NCBI RefSeq assembly: GCF_004795855.1
Contig: NZ_CP039252.1
Span: 2,976,001 to 3,040,000, forward strand
Length of the DNA stretch: 64,000 bases
DNA from: Hydrogenophaga sp. PAMC20947
GTDB lineage: Bacteria; Pseudomonadota; Gammaproteobacteria; Burkholderiales; Burkholderiaceae_C
Direction: 5' to 3'
The position numbers and the translations under genes were made by a program. Below, one piece after another: positions 37,073-45,747 of the stretch (position 1 is its first letter; every line of letters begins with the position of its first letter). The notes beneath the pieces are model-generated. The model had not been told where the DNA came from, searched no databases, and saw nothing but the letters and a program-made list of their open reading frames with translations.

Positions 37073-37990
37073 ATGTCACCTCACCGCTCCCACCCAACGG
37101 GCAACCTGCGCAGCATCGTGGCGATGGTGGTGGCCGTGGGCTTTTTTGCCCTGATGGACGCGGTGCTCAAGGCCCTGTCTGCCAGGTACCCGGTTCTGCA
37201 AATCGCCACCCTGCGGGCACTCACCGGGTTGCCTCTGGTGCTGGTGTACATCAGCTGGCGGCGCGCCTGGCACACGGTCTGGCGCATCCGCTGGCCGCTG
37301 CACCTGCTGCGTGGTGGGCTCGGCATTGTGATGCTGTCGCTGTTCACCACCGGGGTACGGGAGCTGCCGCTCTCGGCCACCTACACCCTGTTTTTCATTG
37401 CCCCGCTGCTGATCACCATCTTGTCGGTTCCCGTGCTGAAGGAGCGCGTGCCCGCCGCCCACTGGTGGGCCATTGGCCTGGGCTTTGTCGGGGTGCTGAT
37501 CGCTTTGCAACCGCGCGGCAAGGACCTGCAAGATGGCCTGTTCACCGCCGGTGGCCTGGCCGTGCTCGGCGCAGCCGCCTGCTATTCCGTGGCAGCGATC
37601 GTGGGGCGGCTTTCCAGCCGAACCGACAGCACGGAGAGCATGATTCTCTGGATGATGGTGGTCGTGGCCTTGGGGGCAGGTGCACTGGCGGCGCCCCACT
37701 GGATACCGGTCGCCTGGAGCGACGCACCACTGCTGGTGGCATTGGGCTTGACCGGCTTCGGTGGCCAGCTCGCCATCACAGAGGCCTTTCGCCATGGCCA
37801 AGCTTCCGCGGTGGCCCCGTTCGAATACACCGCTCTGGCCTGGGGTGTGGGGCTGGACTGGGTGGTCTGGCAAACGCTGCCCGAATCACACACCTGGCTG
37901 GGTGCGGCCATCATCATCGCCAGCGGCGTCTACATCGTGCGCCGCGAAAAACGCATCACCGAGATCCACGCCAACGCCGAACACCCCTGA
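37073..37990 (+). CDS. DMT-superfamily (EamA) transporter
   Basis: A 305-residue membrane protein with about ten hydrophobic segments in two EamA repeats (for example IVAMVVAVGFFALMDAVLKA at the start, and AIGLGFVGVLIAL). The gene end is followed by the 84-bp repeat array. Members export or import small metabolites; the substrate here is not known. It follows the LysR gene, which may control it. Confidence 0.88.
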   Translation: MSPHRSHPTGNLRSIVAMVVAVGFFALMDAVLKALSARYPVLQIATLRALTGLPLVLVYISWRRAWHTVWRIRWPLHLLRGGLGIVMLSLFTTGVRELPLSATYTLFFIAPLLITILSVPVLKERVPAAHWWAIGLGFVGVLIALQPRGKDLQDGLFTAGGLAVLGAAACYSVAAIVGRLSSRTDSTESMILWMMVVVALGAGALAAPHWIPVAWSDAPLLVALGLTGFGGQLAITEAFRHGQASAVAPFEYTALAWGVGLDWVVWQTLPESHTWLGAAIIIASGVYIVRREKRITEIHANAEHP

Positions 37991-38023
37991 GCATCCAGAT
38001 CGCTCTGGGAACAACGGCCCGGA

Positions 38024-38464
38024 CAACGGCGAAGCGTGGGGTGCAAGCGATCCGGCGCAGGGCCACCCCAAGCCGAATCGGCCCCCTCGAAGGACAGCGA
38101 CCCGCGCAGTGGCGGAGCGTGGGGGTCACCGGGCCCAGCCGCCGGGCCGCCCCAAGGCAGGCCCAGCCCCCTCGGGGGGGCAACGACCCGCGCAGCGGCG
38201 GAGCGTGGGGGTCACCAGGCCAGCCGCCGGGCCGCCCCAAGGCAGGCCCAGCCCCCTCGGGGGGCAGCGACCCGCGCAGCGGTGGAGCGTGGGGGTCACC
38301 GGGCCAGCCGCCGGGCCGCCCCAAGGCAGGCCCAGCCCCCTCGGGGGGCAGCGACCCGCGCAGCGGTGGAGCGTGGGGGTCACCGGGCCAGCCGCCGGGC
38401 CGCCCCAAGGCAGGCCCAGCCCCCTCGGGGGGCAGCGACCCGCGCAGCGGCGGAGCGTGGGGGC
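38024..38464. repeat. Array of 84-bp G+C-rich tandem repeats
   Basis: CAGCGACCCGCGCAGCGG-type units begin at 38095, 38181, 38265, 38349 and 38433. The period is 84 bp after a first interval of 86, and the last copy is partial. A degenerate copy precedes from about 38024. The middle copies are almost identical. The array fills the whole 475-bp gap between the DMT gene and the cyclo-ligase gene. No conserved long frame is needed to explain it. Related G+C-rich inverted repeats occur at 57565-57606. Confidence 0.85.
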
Positions 38465-38465
38465 C

Positions 38466-39104
38466 CTACTTCAGGGGCCACATCGTCCCGGTGTCGCTCA
38501 GGATCGCATCCAGGGGAATGTCGTGTGACTCAGGCTCCATCTCAGGCAACCAGCCGAAGTCATAACCCAGGCCCACCGTGAAAGGCTTGGGCTGCAAGCT
38601 GGCGAGCGTGCGGTCGTAAAAGCCGCCGCCGTAGCCCAGCCGGTAACCACCCGGGCCAAAACCCACACAGGGCACAAAGATCAGGGTCGGGACAACCACC
38701 TCGGTGTCTTTGGGCTTGGGGATGCCGTAAGCGTCTTCCTCCATCGGGCAGCCGGGGTACCAGGTGTAGAAGGTCAGGGTCTTGTCAACTTTGTTCACCA
38801 CGGGCAAACCGATGCGCCGGTGGATCTGGGCGCTGTTGGCATCTTCTTCCAGCCCGGCTTCTTGCCAGCGAAACAGCGCAGGCAGAGGGTCAAACTCGCC
38901 TTTGATGGGCCAGTAGGCGCCAATCACTGCGTCGGGCCGGTCGATCAGCCAGAAGCGCAGCACGCGTTGCAACAAATCAATGCGCAAACTGCGATCGGCC
39001 AGATTTTTGCGTTTTTCAATCAGCTGCTTGCGCCAGACGGGTTTGGACCCACCCGCGTCAGGGTTCGAAGGGGAAGCGGCGCCAGCAGAGTCTTTGATGT
39101 CCAT
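38466..39104 (-). CDS. 5-formyltetrahydrofolate cyclo-ligase
   Basis: From the ATG at 39104 (MDIKDSAGA) the protein has 212 residues. The signature PGGYRLGYGGGFYDRTL is typical, and KPVWRKQLIEKRKNL opens the domain. It converts 5-formyl-THF to 5,10-methenyl-THF with ATP, recycling folate. Its start lies only 9 bp from the divergent slt start, so each promoter must lie within the other gene or be very short. Confidence 0.92.
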   Translation of the reverse strand: MDIKDSAGAASPSNPDAGGSKPVWRKQLIEKRKNLADRSLRIDLLQRVLRFWLIDRPDAVIGAYWPIKGEFDPLPALFRWQEAGLEEDANSAQIHRRIGLPVVNKVDKTLTFYTWYPGCPMEEDAYGIPKPKDTEVVVPTLIFVPCVGFGPGGYRLGYGGGFYDRTLASLQPKPFTVGLGYDFGWLPEMEPESHDIPLDAILSDTGTMWPLK

Positions 39105-39113
39105 AATCCAAGC

Positions 39114-41114
39114 ATGCAACAGGGAAACAACCATCCAAACAACGTGACACGTTGTCTTCTGACCATTATGGCCGGCTTGATGATGCACGGCACCAGCTGG
39201 GCGCAAAGCAGCGCCGGCTCAGACGCTGCCGTGCTGGAAATGCGCGAAGCATTCCGGCGCAACGACACGGCCACATTGACCCGCCTCTTGCCGAGTGTCG
39301 CCAACCACCCCCTGGCACCCCTGGCCCGCTTCTGGGACCTGAAGCCCCGCCTTGAGACCGCTACTGCACCCGCCATCCGCGACGCGCTCGGCGCGATGGC
39401 CGGCAGCTACTGGGAAGACCGGCTGCGCAACGACTGGCTTTTGCTGCTGGGAAAAAACCGGGATTGGCCCCAGTTCGAGGCTGAACTGCCGCGCTACCGC
39501 ATGAACGATGACCGGCAAGTGCAGTGCTACGCCCTGATGCTGGACGCCGCCGCCAGGCGCAAGCCAGCCGACGAAGCAGCCCGCGCCACCGCCCTGCTCT
39601 GGCAAGCGCAGCGCGACGCCGATGACGGCTGCTCGACCGCAGCCAAAGCCTTTATCTCCAGCGGTCACATGAAGGCAGAAACCGCCTGGATGCGCGCGCG
39701 CATCTCGATGGAGACCAACCAGCCCAAGGCGGCTGTCCAGGCGGTCGCCTTGCTGGACCCCCAATGGGCCGCGATCGCCGAGGGGATTGTCAAAGACCCG
39801 GGCGGGTATCTGGACGAAAAAATCACGGCGCTGCGCCCCCGCACCAAAGAGCTGGTCACGCTTGCGATCATCCGGCTCGCCGGGCAAGACTTGCCCGGCG
39901 CGATCCAGGCGCTGCAGCGCAAGCGCTGGGCGGTCCAACTGCACGAAGAAGAACTCAGCTGGGCCTGGGGCTCGGTGGGTATGCGGGCCGCCCGCAGCCT
40001 TCAAAACGAAGCGCTGGCTCTGTTTGCCAATGGCCAGGACCGCTACATGAGCGACGACCAGCTCGCCTGGAAAGCCCGGGCGGGCTTGCGCGCCAGCAAC
40101 TGGACAGCCGTGCGCGACGCCATTGCAGCCATGAGCGTGCCCCGGCGCAGCGAGCCCACCTGGGTGTACTGGTCGGCCCGTGCCCTGCAAGCGCTCAGGC
40201 TGCCGGACGCAGACAACCAGGCACGCATCCTGTACGAGTCCATCGCTTCGCCGCGGGGCTTTTACGAACAACTGGCGCTGGAAGAACTGGGCCAAACCAT
40301 CATGGTGCCGCCCATGCCCGCGCCCGTGAGCGCGGTCGAGCAACGCGCGGCAGAAGCCAACCCGGGTCTTCAGCGCGCGCTGACGTCGTTCCGCCTGGGC
40401 TTGCGCAGCGAGGCCGTGCGTGAGTGGAATTACAGCGTTGCGCTGCACAACCCTGGCGGTCTGCCCGAGCGCGAACTGCTCGCAGCGGCGCAGCTCGCCT
40501 GTCAGAACAGCCTGTGGGACCGGTGCATCAACACCAGCATCCGCACCCCGGATGCACAAGACCACGTGCAACGCTTCCCCATGCCTTACCGCGAAGCCGT
40601 GACCAAACGGGCCAGCGAGATCGGGCTGGATCCAGCCTATGTCTACGGGTTGATCCGGCAGGAAAGCCGCTTCGTGACCGATGCGCGCTCGGGTGTGGGT
40701 GCCTCCGGATTGATGCAGGTCATGCCAGCCACTGCGCGATGGACGGCTCGAAAAATCGGCCTCACCGACTTCCAGCCCCAGCAACTCAACGACCGCGACA
40801 CCAACATTCTGATCGGCACGGCTTACCTCAAACTCGCCCTGGACGATTTCGAGGGCTCCATGCCCATGGCCGCTGCCGCCTACAACGCCGGACCCGGGCG
40901 CCCCCGAAACTGGCGGGAAGGCCCCAGTCTGGCCGGCGAGATCTGGGCTGAAAACATCCCGTTCGACGAAACCCGCGACTATGTAAAACAGGTGCTGGCC
41001 AACACCACCAACTACGCGGCCATCCTCACGGGCCTGCCCCAGTCGCTGCGCGCCCGTTTGGGTGTGGTCACGCCCAGGCCCGCCAAAGTCGCGCCCAATC
41101 TGGATCTGCCATGA
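39114..41114 (+). CDS. slt: Soluble lytic murein transglycosylase
   Basis: From the ATG at 39114 the protein has 666 residues with a probable signal peptide (LLTIMAGLMMHGTSWAQ). An ATG at 39168 is an alternative start. A long superhelical domain of alpha-helical repeats is followed by the catalytic SLT domain: YGLIRQESRF (catalytic Glu), GASGLMQVMPATA and AAAAYNAGPGRP. It cleaves peptidoglycan glycan strands in the periplasm. The stop overlaps the next start (ATGA). Confidence 0.92.
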   Translation: MQQGNNHPNNVTRCLLTIMAGLMMHGTSWAQSSAGSDAAVLEMREAFRRNDTATLTRLLPSVANHPLAPLARFWDLKPRLETATAPAIRDALGAMAGSYWEDRLRNDWLLLLGKNRDWPQFEAELPRYRMNDDRQVQCYALMLDAAARRKPADEAARATALLWQAQRDADDGCSTAAKAFISSGHMKAETAWMRARISMETNQPKAAVQAVALLDPQWAAIAEGIVKDPGGYLDEKITALRPRTKELVTLAIIRLAGQDLPGAIQALQRKRWAVQLHEEELSWAWGSVGMRAARSLQNEALALFANGQDRYMSDDQLAWKARAGLRASNWTAVRDAIAAMSVPRRSEPTWVYWSARALQALRLPDADNQARILYESIASPRGFYEQLALEELGQTIMVPPMPAPVSAVEQRAAEANPGLQRALTSFRLGLRSEAVREWNYSVALHNPGGLPERELLAAAQLACQNSLWDRCINTSIRTPDAQDHVQRFPMPYREAVTKRASEIGLDPAYVYGLIRQESRFVTDARSGVGASGLMQVMPATARWTARKIGLTDFQPQQLNDRDTNILIGTAYLKLALDDFEGSMPMAAAAYNAGPGRPRNWREGPSLAGEIWAENIPFDETRDYVKQVLANTTNYAAILTGLPQSLRARLGVVTPRPAKVAPNLDLP

Positions 41115-42091
41115 CACCTCCTGCTCCGAGCGTCCTCGTCCTGGGCGGCACCGGCTTTGTCGGTCAACATGTATGTGAAAAGCTGCAACGCGCGGGCTGG
41201 CGCATCACCGTGCCCACGCGGCGGGCCACGAGCGCGCGCCACATCCAGCACCTGCCCGGGCTCACGGTGGTGGAGGCTTCGGTGCACGACGACGCGGCAT
41301 TGGCTCGCTTGCTGCCGGGTCACCAGGCGGTGATCAATCTGGTGGCCATCCTGCACGGCAGCGAAGCCGCCTTCGAACGCACCCATGTGCAGCTCCCGGC
41401 CCGCCTGGCCCGCGCTTGTTTGAATGCAGGCGTGCCCCGGCTGGTTCACGTCAGCGCCCTGGGCGTCGCCACCGACAGCCCCTCCCGTTACCAGCGCAGC
41501 AAGGCGCGCGGGGAACAAGTTCTGCGCGACAGCGGGCTGGAACTCACGGTGTTGCGACCCAGCGTGATCTTTGGCGCCGGCGACCGTTTTCTCAATCTGT
41601 TTGCCCAGTTGCAATCGGTGTTCCCTGTGGTGCCTCTGGCGGGTGCATCCGCGCGCTTCCAGCCGGTGTGGGTTGAAGATGTGGCCGATGCCGCGGTGGC
41701 GTGCCTGCGCGGCGATACCGTGGGGAAAACGTTTGATGCTGTTGGCCCCGATATCATGACGCTGGCCGATCTGGTTCGCGCGGCTGGGCGCTACGGCAGC
41801 CGACAACGGCCCATCATTCCATTGCCCATGGCGTTGGGACGCCTCCAGGCGATGCTGATGGAGCTGGCGCCGGGCGAGCCGCTGATGAGCCGCGACAACC
41901 TGGATGCGATGTCGGTCGACAACGTGACCACCGGCCAATGGCCCGACCTCGGTGCTCTGGGCATTTCCGTCAGCGGGATCGCGGCCGTGGCCCCGACCTA
42001 TCTGCGCGGGCCACCCGCGCGCAGTCGCCTGCTCGCCATCCGGGGGCACTTGAGCAGCCGCCACAGAAAAGAAAAAGGCCGCAGGAACTGA
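41111..42091 (+). CDS. Complex I NDUFA9-like NAD(P)-binding protein
   Basis: A 326-residue atypical short-chain dehydrogenase/epimerase. The Rossmann motif GGTGFVGQHV lies at the N-terminus; LVHVSALGVATDSPSRYQRS replaces the usual YxxxK site. The pattern matches the NDUFA9 subfamily, bound to NADH dehydrogenase in mitochondria; in bacteria its role is less clear. It is translationally coupled to slt by a 4-bp overlap. Confidence 0.82.
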   Translation: MTPPAPSVLVLGGTGFVGQHVCEKLQRAGWRITVPTRRATSARHIQHLPGLTVVEASVHDDAALARLLPGHQAVINLVAILHGSEAAFERTHVQLPARLARACLNAGVPRLVHVSALGVATDSPSRYQRSKARGEQVLRDSGLELTVLRPSVIFGAGDRFLNLFAQLQSVFPVVPLAGASARFQPVWVEDVADAAVACLRGDTVGKTFDAVGPDIMTLADLVRAAGRYGSRQRPIIPLPMALGRLQAMLMELAPGEPLMSRDNLDAMSVDNVTTGQWPDLGALGISVSGIAAVAPTYLRGPPARSRLLAIRGHLSSRHRKEKGRRN

Positions 42092-42390
42092 GCCGCCACC
42101 CCCGAGGCGAGCCTTCCTTGAGAGGCCCACGATGGGGCTCCTCGGCCCGCACGCTCTCTGGCACCCCCAAAGCCTTCTGACGCATGCTGGCCGCCTCTGT
42201 GATGGCCAGCAGCATAGGCCGCGACACGGACACGGGCCATGCACGCAGACAAGCCGGTTTCATTGTCGGTGATTGCGGCGATGGAGGTGACAACCAGTGA
42301 ACGTCAAAAGGAGACCAGATCCACGCCGAACATCGGTCACCGATTTTTTTGGCACACTCACCGTCTGAAACACACCCACAGAAAGCAACA

Positions 42391-42759
42391 ATGGCAACTC
42401 CGTCGCCCAAACCCCCCGCCCGAAAATCTGCCCCCGTCAAAGCCAAAGGCAAGGCTCCTGCGAAGGCGGTCGCCACCGATTCGCCTGCGGCCACTTACCG
42501 GGCCGAGCACCAGCGCGACGTGATCAACCGACTCAAGCGCATTGAGGGCCAGGTGCGGGGCCTGATTGATATGGTGGAGACGGGGCGTCCCTGCGAAGAC
42601 GTTGCCCAGCAGATGTCGGCCGCCCGCAAAGCCATGGACAAGGCCTTTTACCGCATGATGGCTTGCTCGGTGATGGAGGCGGTCTCGTTTTCAGGCTCGG
42701 AAGATGTGACGCTGCGCGAAGTCGAGCGCTCCACCCGTATTCTTGAGAAGTACGCCTGA
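42391..42759 (+). CDS. CsoR/FrmR-family regulator lacking the usual metal ligands
   Basis: From the ATG at 42391 the protein has 122 residues. It has a lysine/alanine-rich N-terminal tail of about 30 residues. The family helix NRLKRIEGQVRGLIDMV follows at residues 47-63. The first Cys ligand is present (C68). The position 25 residues later, normally His, is Ser, and the position 29 residues later, Cys in copper-type CsoR, is Ala; a Cys stands at 92. The sensing chemistry therefore probably differs from copper or formaldehyde sensors. No target gene is adjacent. The 299 bp upstream (42092-42390) show no other gene. Confidence 0.8.
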   Translation: MATPSPKPPARKSAPVKAKGKAPAKAVATDSPAATYRAEHQRDVINRLKRIEGQVRGLIDMVETGRPCEDVAQQMSAARKAMDKAFYRMMACSVMEAVSFSGSEDVTLREVERSTRILEKYA

Positions 42760-42920
42760 TCGCATCGGCACCGTGGAACACAAAGACCTCTGCGCAAGAT
42801 CGAGGCAAACGCCCCCTTGATCGCCCACTGTGTTGGCGGCGGCATCAAAACCGCTCTATTTGGACATCAATCGCCAGGCTCCGGCGCCTTAGGATGTGAC
42901 ACCTTTTCAGGAGAATTTCC

Positions 42921-43628
42921 ATGGCCCTGCAGCTCTACATCGGCAACAAAAACTACTCGTCCTGGTCCATGCGGCCCTGGGTCTTGCTCAAGCAGGCCGG
43001 GATCCCGTTCGAGGAAGTCATGGTCCGCTTCGACTCTTTCGAAGCCGGCTCCACCTTCAAGCAGTCGCTGCGTGGCGTCAACCCGGTGGGCAAGGTGCCG
43101 GTGTTGGTCGATGACGGGTTCGCCGTGTGGGACACGCTGGCGATTGCCGAGTACCTCGCCGAGCGATTTCCTCAACACCCACTTTGGCCCGCCGACGCGC
43201 AGGCCCGTGCCCGCGCCCGCAGCGTGTGCGCCGAGATGCACAGCGGTTTCACAGGGCTTCGAGGGGCTTGCCCCATGAACATCGAAGCCACCTTGGTTGA
43301 CACCGGCCGCCTGATCTGGCGCGACAAGCCGGGTGTGCGCGCCGACATGGCTCGGCTGTGCGGCTTGTGGGGTGAGCTGCTCGCAGCGCAACCCGACAAA
43401 ATGCCCGACGGCAGCGCACCATTGCTTTTTGGCCATTTCAGCATCGCAGACGCCTTCTTTGCGCCGGTGTGCATGCGGCTCAAGACCTACGCCCTGCCCC
43501 TCCCCGCCAACCTGGCGGCCTACGTGGACCGGGTCGCAGCGCTGCCGGGTGTGCAAGCCTGGATACAGGACGCGTTGGCGGAACACGATTTTCTCGATTT
43601 CGAAGAGCCTTACCGGCTCGGTCGCTGA
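42921..43628 (+). CDS. Glutathione S-transferase family protein
   Basis: A 235-residue protein. The thioredoxin-like N-terminal domain begins LQLYIGNKNYSSWSMRPWVL, with serines that could activate glutathione, and continues NPVGKVPVLVDDGFAVWDTL. The C-terminal domain is helical. GSTs conjugate glutathione or reduce peroxides; the substrate is unknown. AGGAG with a 7-base spacer precedes the ATG. Confidence 0.9.
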   Translation: MALQLYIGNKNYSSWSMRPWVLLKQAGIPFEEVMVRFDSFEAGSTFKQSLRGVNPVGKVPVLVDDGFAVWDTLAIAEYLAERFPQHPLWPADAQARARARSVCAEMHSGFTGLRGACPMNIEATLVDTGRLIWRDKPGVRADMARLCGLWGELLAAQPDKMPDGSAPLLFGHFSIADAFFAPVCMRLKTYALPLPANLAAYVDRVAALPGVQAWIQDALAEHDFLDFEEPYRLGR

Positions 43629-43662
43629 AGCCAGGCCGAACCCCTCGGCCTACACTCGGCTC

Positions 43663-44931
43663 ATGGAAACTTACCTCGTGGGCGGTGCTGTGCGCGACGC
43701 CCTGATGCACAGCCAAACCGCCACACCCAGCGCAGCCCATGTCGATCGCGACTGGGTCGTGGTGGGCGCCACGCCGCAAAACATGCTGGACCAGGGCTAC
43801 CTGCCGGTCGGGCGGGATTTTCCCGTGTTTCTCCACCCGCAGAGCCGGGAGGAGTACGCATTGGCGAGAACCGAGCGCAAGACTGGGCCCGGCTACCACG
43901 GCTTTACCTGCCACGCCGAGCCCGGCGTCACACTGGAGGAAGACCTGTCGCGCCGTGACCTCACGATCAACGCCATGGCGGTGCCGGCCAACCAGGCCGA
44001 TCGGCCGGCCCAGGGCACGTTGATCGACCCCCATGGCGGCTACCGCGATCTGCGCGACCGGGTGCTGCGCCACGTGACAGAGGCCTTCGCCGAAGACCCG
44101 GTGCGCATCCTGCGCCTGGCCCGCTTTGCGGCCCGTTTCCCCGATTTCACGGTCGCACCGGAAACAATGGATTTGATGCGCACCATGGTTGCCGAGGGGG
44201 AGGTAGACCATCTCGTGCCCGAACGGGTCTGGCAAGAGCTGTCGCGCGGCCTGATGGAGCAGCGACCCAGCCGCATGTTTGAGGTGCTGCGCGCGTGTGG
44301 CGCTCTGGTGCGCATCCTGCCCGAGGTGGACAGGCTCTGGGGCGTTCCCCAGCGGGCCGAATACCACCCCGAGATCGACACCGGGGTGCATTTGATGATG
44401 GTGCTGGACATGAGTGCCCGCCTTGGCGCCTCGCTGCCTGTGCGGTTTGCCTGCCTCTGCCACGACCTGGGCAAAGGCACCACGCCTGCGGATGTTTTGC
44501 CACGCCACATCGGTCACGAACAGCGCAGCGCTCGCTTGCTCAAAAGGGTCTGCGAACGTTGGCGGATTCCGCGGGACAGCAGGGAACTGGCCGATGTCGT
44601 CGCGCGCGAGCACGGCAACCTGCACCGAAGTGGGGATCTGGACGAAGCCGCCAGCCTGCGGTTGCTGGAACGCTGCGACGCGATTCGCCGACCACAGCGT
44701 TTTGAAGAGGTTCTTCAAGCGTGCGAATGCGACGCCCGCGGACGCCTGGGGCATGAAGACAGCCTCTACCCGCAGGCGCTCAGACTCAGCGCTGCGCTGA
44801 AGACGGTGATGGCTGTGGATACAGCCGCCATCGCCCAAGAGGCCATCCAGAACGGCAAAGCAGGCCCGCAAATTGCTCAGTTGATTCAGACCGCACGTGT
44901 GAACGCCTTGAAGGCATCGGCATCTTGCTGA
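43663..44931 (+). CDS. cca: Multifunctional CCA tRNA nucleotidyltransferase
   Basis: From the ATG at 43663 (METYLVGGAVRDALM) the protein has 422 residues. The polymerase-beta-type motif GGAVRD and the carboxylates of DRDWVVVG mark the head. The template-binding segment EDPVRILRLARFAARF follows, and the HD phosphohydrolase domain (ACLCHDLGKGTTPADVLP) lies in the C-terminal third. It adds or repairs the CCA end of tRNAs. A 16-residue insertion between VRD and DRD is slightly longer than usual. Confidence 0.95.
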   Translation: METYLVGGAVRDALMHSQTATPSAAHVDRDWVVVGATPQNMLDQGYLPVGRDFPVFLHPQSREEYALARTERKTGPGYHGFTCHAEPGVTLEEDLSRRDLTINAMAVPANQADRPAQGTLIDPHGGYRDLRDRVLRHVTEAFAEDPVRILRLARFAARFPDFTVAPETMDLMRTMVAEGEVDHLVPERVWQELSRGLMEQRPSRMFEVLRACGALVRILPEVDRLWGVPQRAEYHPEIDTGVHLMMVLDMSARLGASLPVRFACLCHDLGKGTTPADVLPRHIGHEQRSARLLKRVCERWRIPRDSRELADVVAREHGNLHRSGDLDEAASLRLLERCDAIRRPQRFEEVLQACECDARGRLGHEDSLYPQALRLSAALKTVMAVDTAAIAQEAIQNGKAGPQIAQLIQTARVNALKASASC

Positions 44932-45003
44932 ACCGGCAGCCCTGCTGACAGCGACCGGGGCCGCATGTGCGATAAAGCCAAACGACTCTGTTAGGGTAAA
45001 CGA

Positions 45004-45747
45004 GTGAATACGCAACTGGAACAACTCATCCATCGACAATCGGCCCTGTTTCTGGATTTTGATGGCACCTTGGCCGACATCGCGCCTCGACCCGACGCGG
45101 TTCGGGTCGACCCGTCCGTGGTGCAAAACTTGCAACGGCTGCACGCCCAGCTGAACGGTGCGGTCGCCATCATCACCGGCCGCAGCCTGAATGAAATCCG
45201 GACATTCCTCTACCCTCTGACACTGGCGGGCGCCTACGAACATGGCGCCATTCGCCAAGGGGCAACGGGCGATCCGTTTCAGGAGCCGACACCGCCACTG
45301 GAGACCATCCGAGCCGCCGCTCAAAACCTCGTCCAGCGGCATCCCCGGCTGCTCGTGGAGCAAAAGAGCTCGGGCGTGGCCGTGCATTACCGCCAGGCCC
45401 CCGAACTGCACGGTGAAGTGATCCAGGTGCTCACCCAGCTGACCGCGCACGACAACGAACTGCAGCTGCTCCAGGGCAAGGCGGTACTGGAGATCAAATC
45501 GGCCCATGTTGGCAAAGGCCCGGCCATCAAGGCCTTCATGCAGGAAGCGCCCTTCCTGGGCAGAACGCCCGTATTTATCGGCGATGACGTGACCGACGAA
45601 TCCGGGTTCGAAGCGGTGCAAAACCTCGGAGGAACCGCCATCAAAATCGGCGAAGGTGCTACCGCCGCACGCCACCGCATGCCGACCCCTTCCGCCCTGC
45701 GCCTATGGCTGCAGTCGACCGCCGACCACCTGGAAACCACGCCATGA
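45004..45747 (+). CDS. otsB: Trehalose-6-phosphate phosphatase
   Basis: A 247-residue HAD-superfamily enzyme starting with GTG at 45004. The nucleophile motif DFDGTLADI (D18, D20), the loop IITGRSLNEI and the metal-binding IGDDVTDESGF are all present. It dephosphorylates trehalose-6-phosphate from OtsA. It is the first gene of a cluster otsB, GH15, otsA, and overlaps the next gene by 4 bp (ATGA). The cluster is presumably induced by osmotic stress. Confidence 0.94.
   Translation: MNTQLEQLIHRQSALFLDFDGTLADIAPRPDAVRVDPSVVQNLQRLHAQLNGAVAIITGRSLNEIRTFLYPLTLAGAYEHGAIRQGATGDPFQEPTPPLETIRAAAQNLVQRHPRLLVEQKSSGVAVHYRQAPELHGEVIQVLTQLTAHDNELQLLQGKAVLEIKSAHVGKGPAIKAFMQEAPFLGRTPVFIGDDVTDESGFEAVQNLGGTAIKIGEGATAARHRMPTPSALRLWLQSTADHLETTP

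Noticed and set aside
38095..38464. CRISPR array
   Set aside because: Units of 84 bp are repeated in full, without unique spacers.
36901..38565. 554-residue plus-strand frame across the DMT gene and the 84-bp repeats
   Set aside because: Out of frame with the transporter; the repetitive C-terminus comes from the DNA repeats (84 is divisible by 3, so repeats keep frames open).
39219..41117. 632-residue minus-strand frame opposite slt
   Set aside because: Shadow of the lytic transglycosylase gene in G+C-rich DNA.
43480..45675. 731-residue minus-strand frame opposite cca and otsB
   Set aside because: It spans two well-defined genes and the gap between them; a high-GC open frame only.
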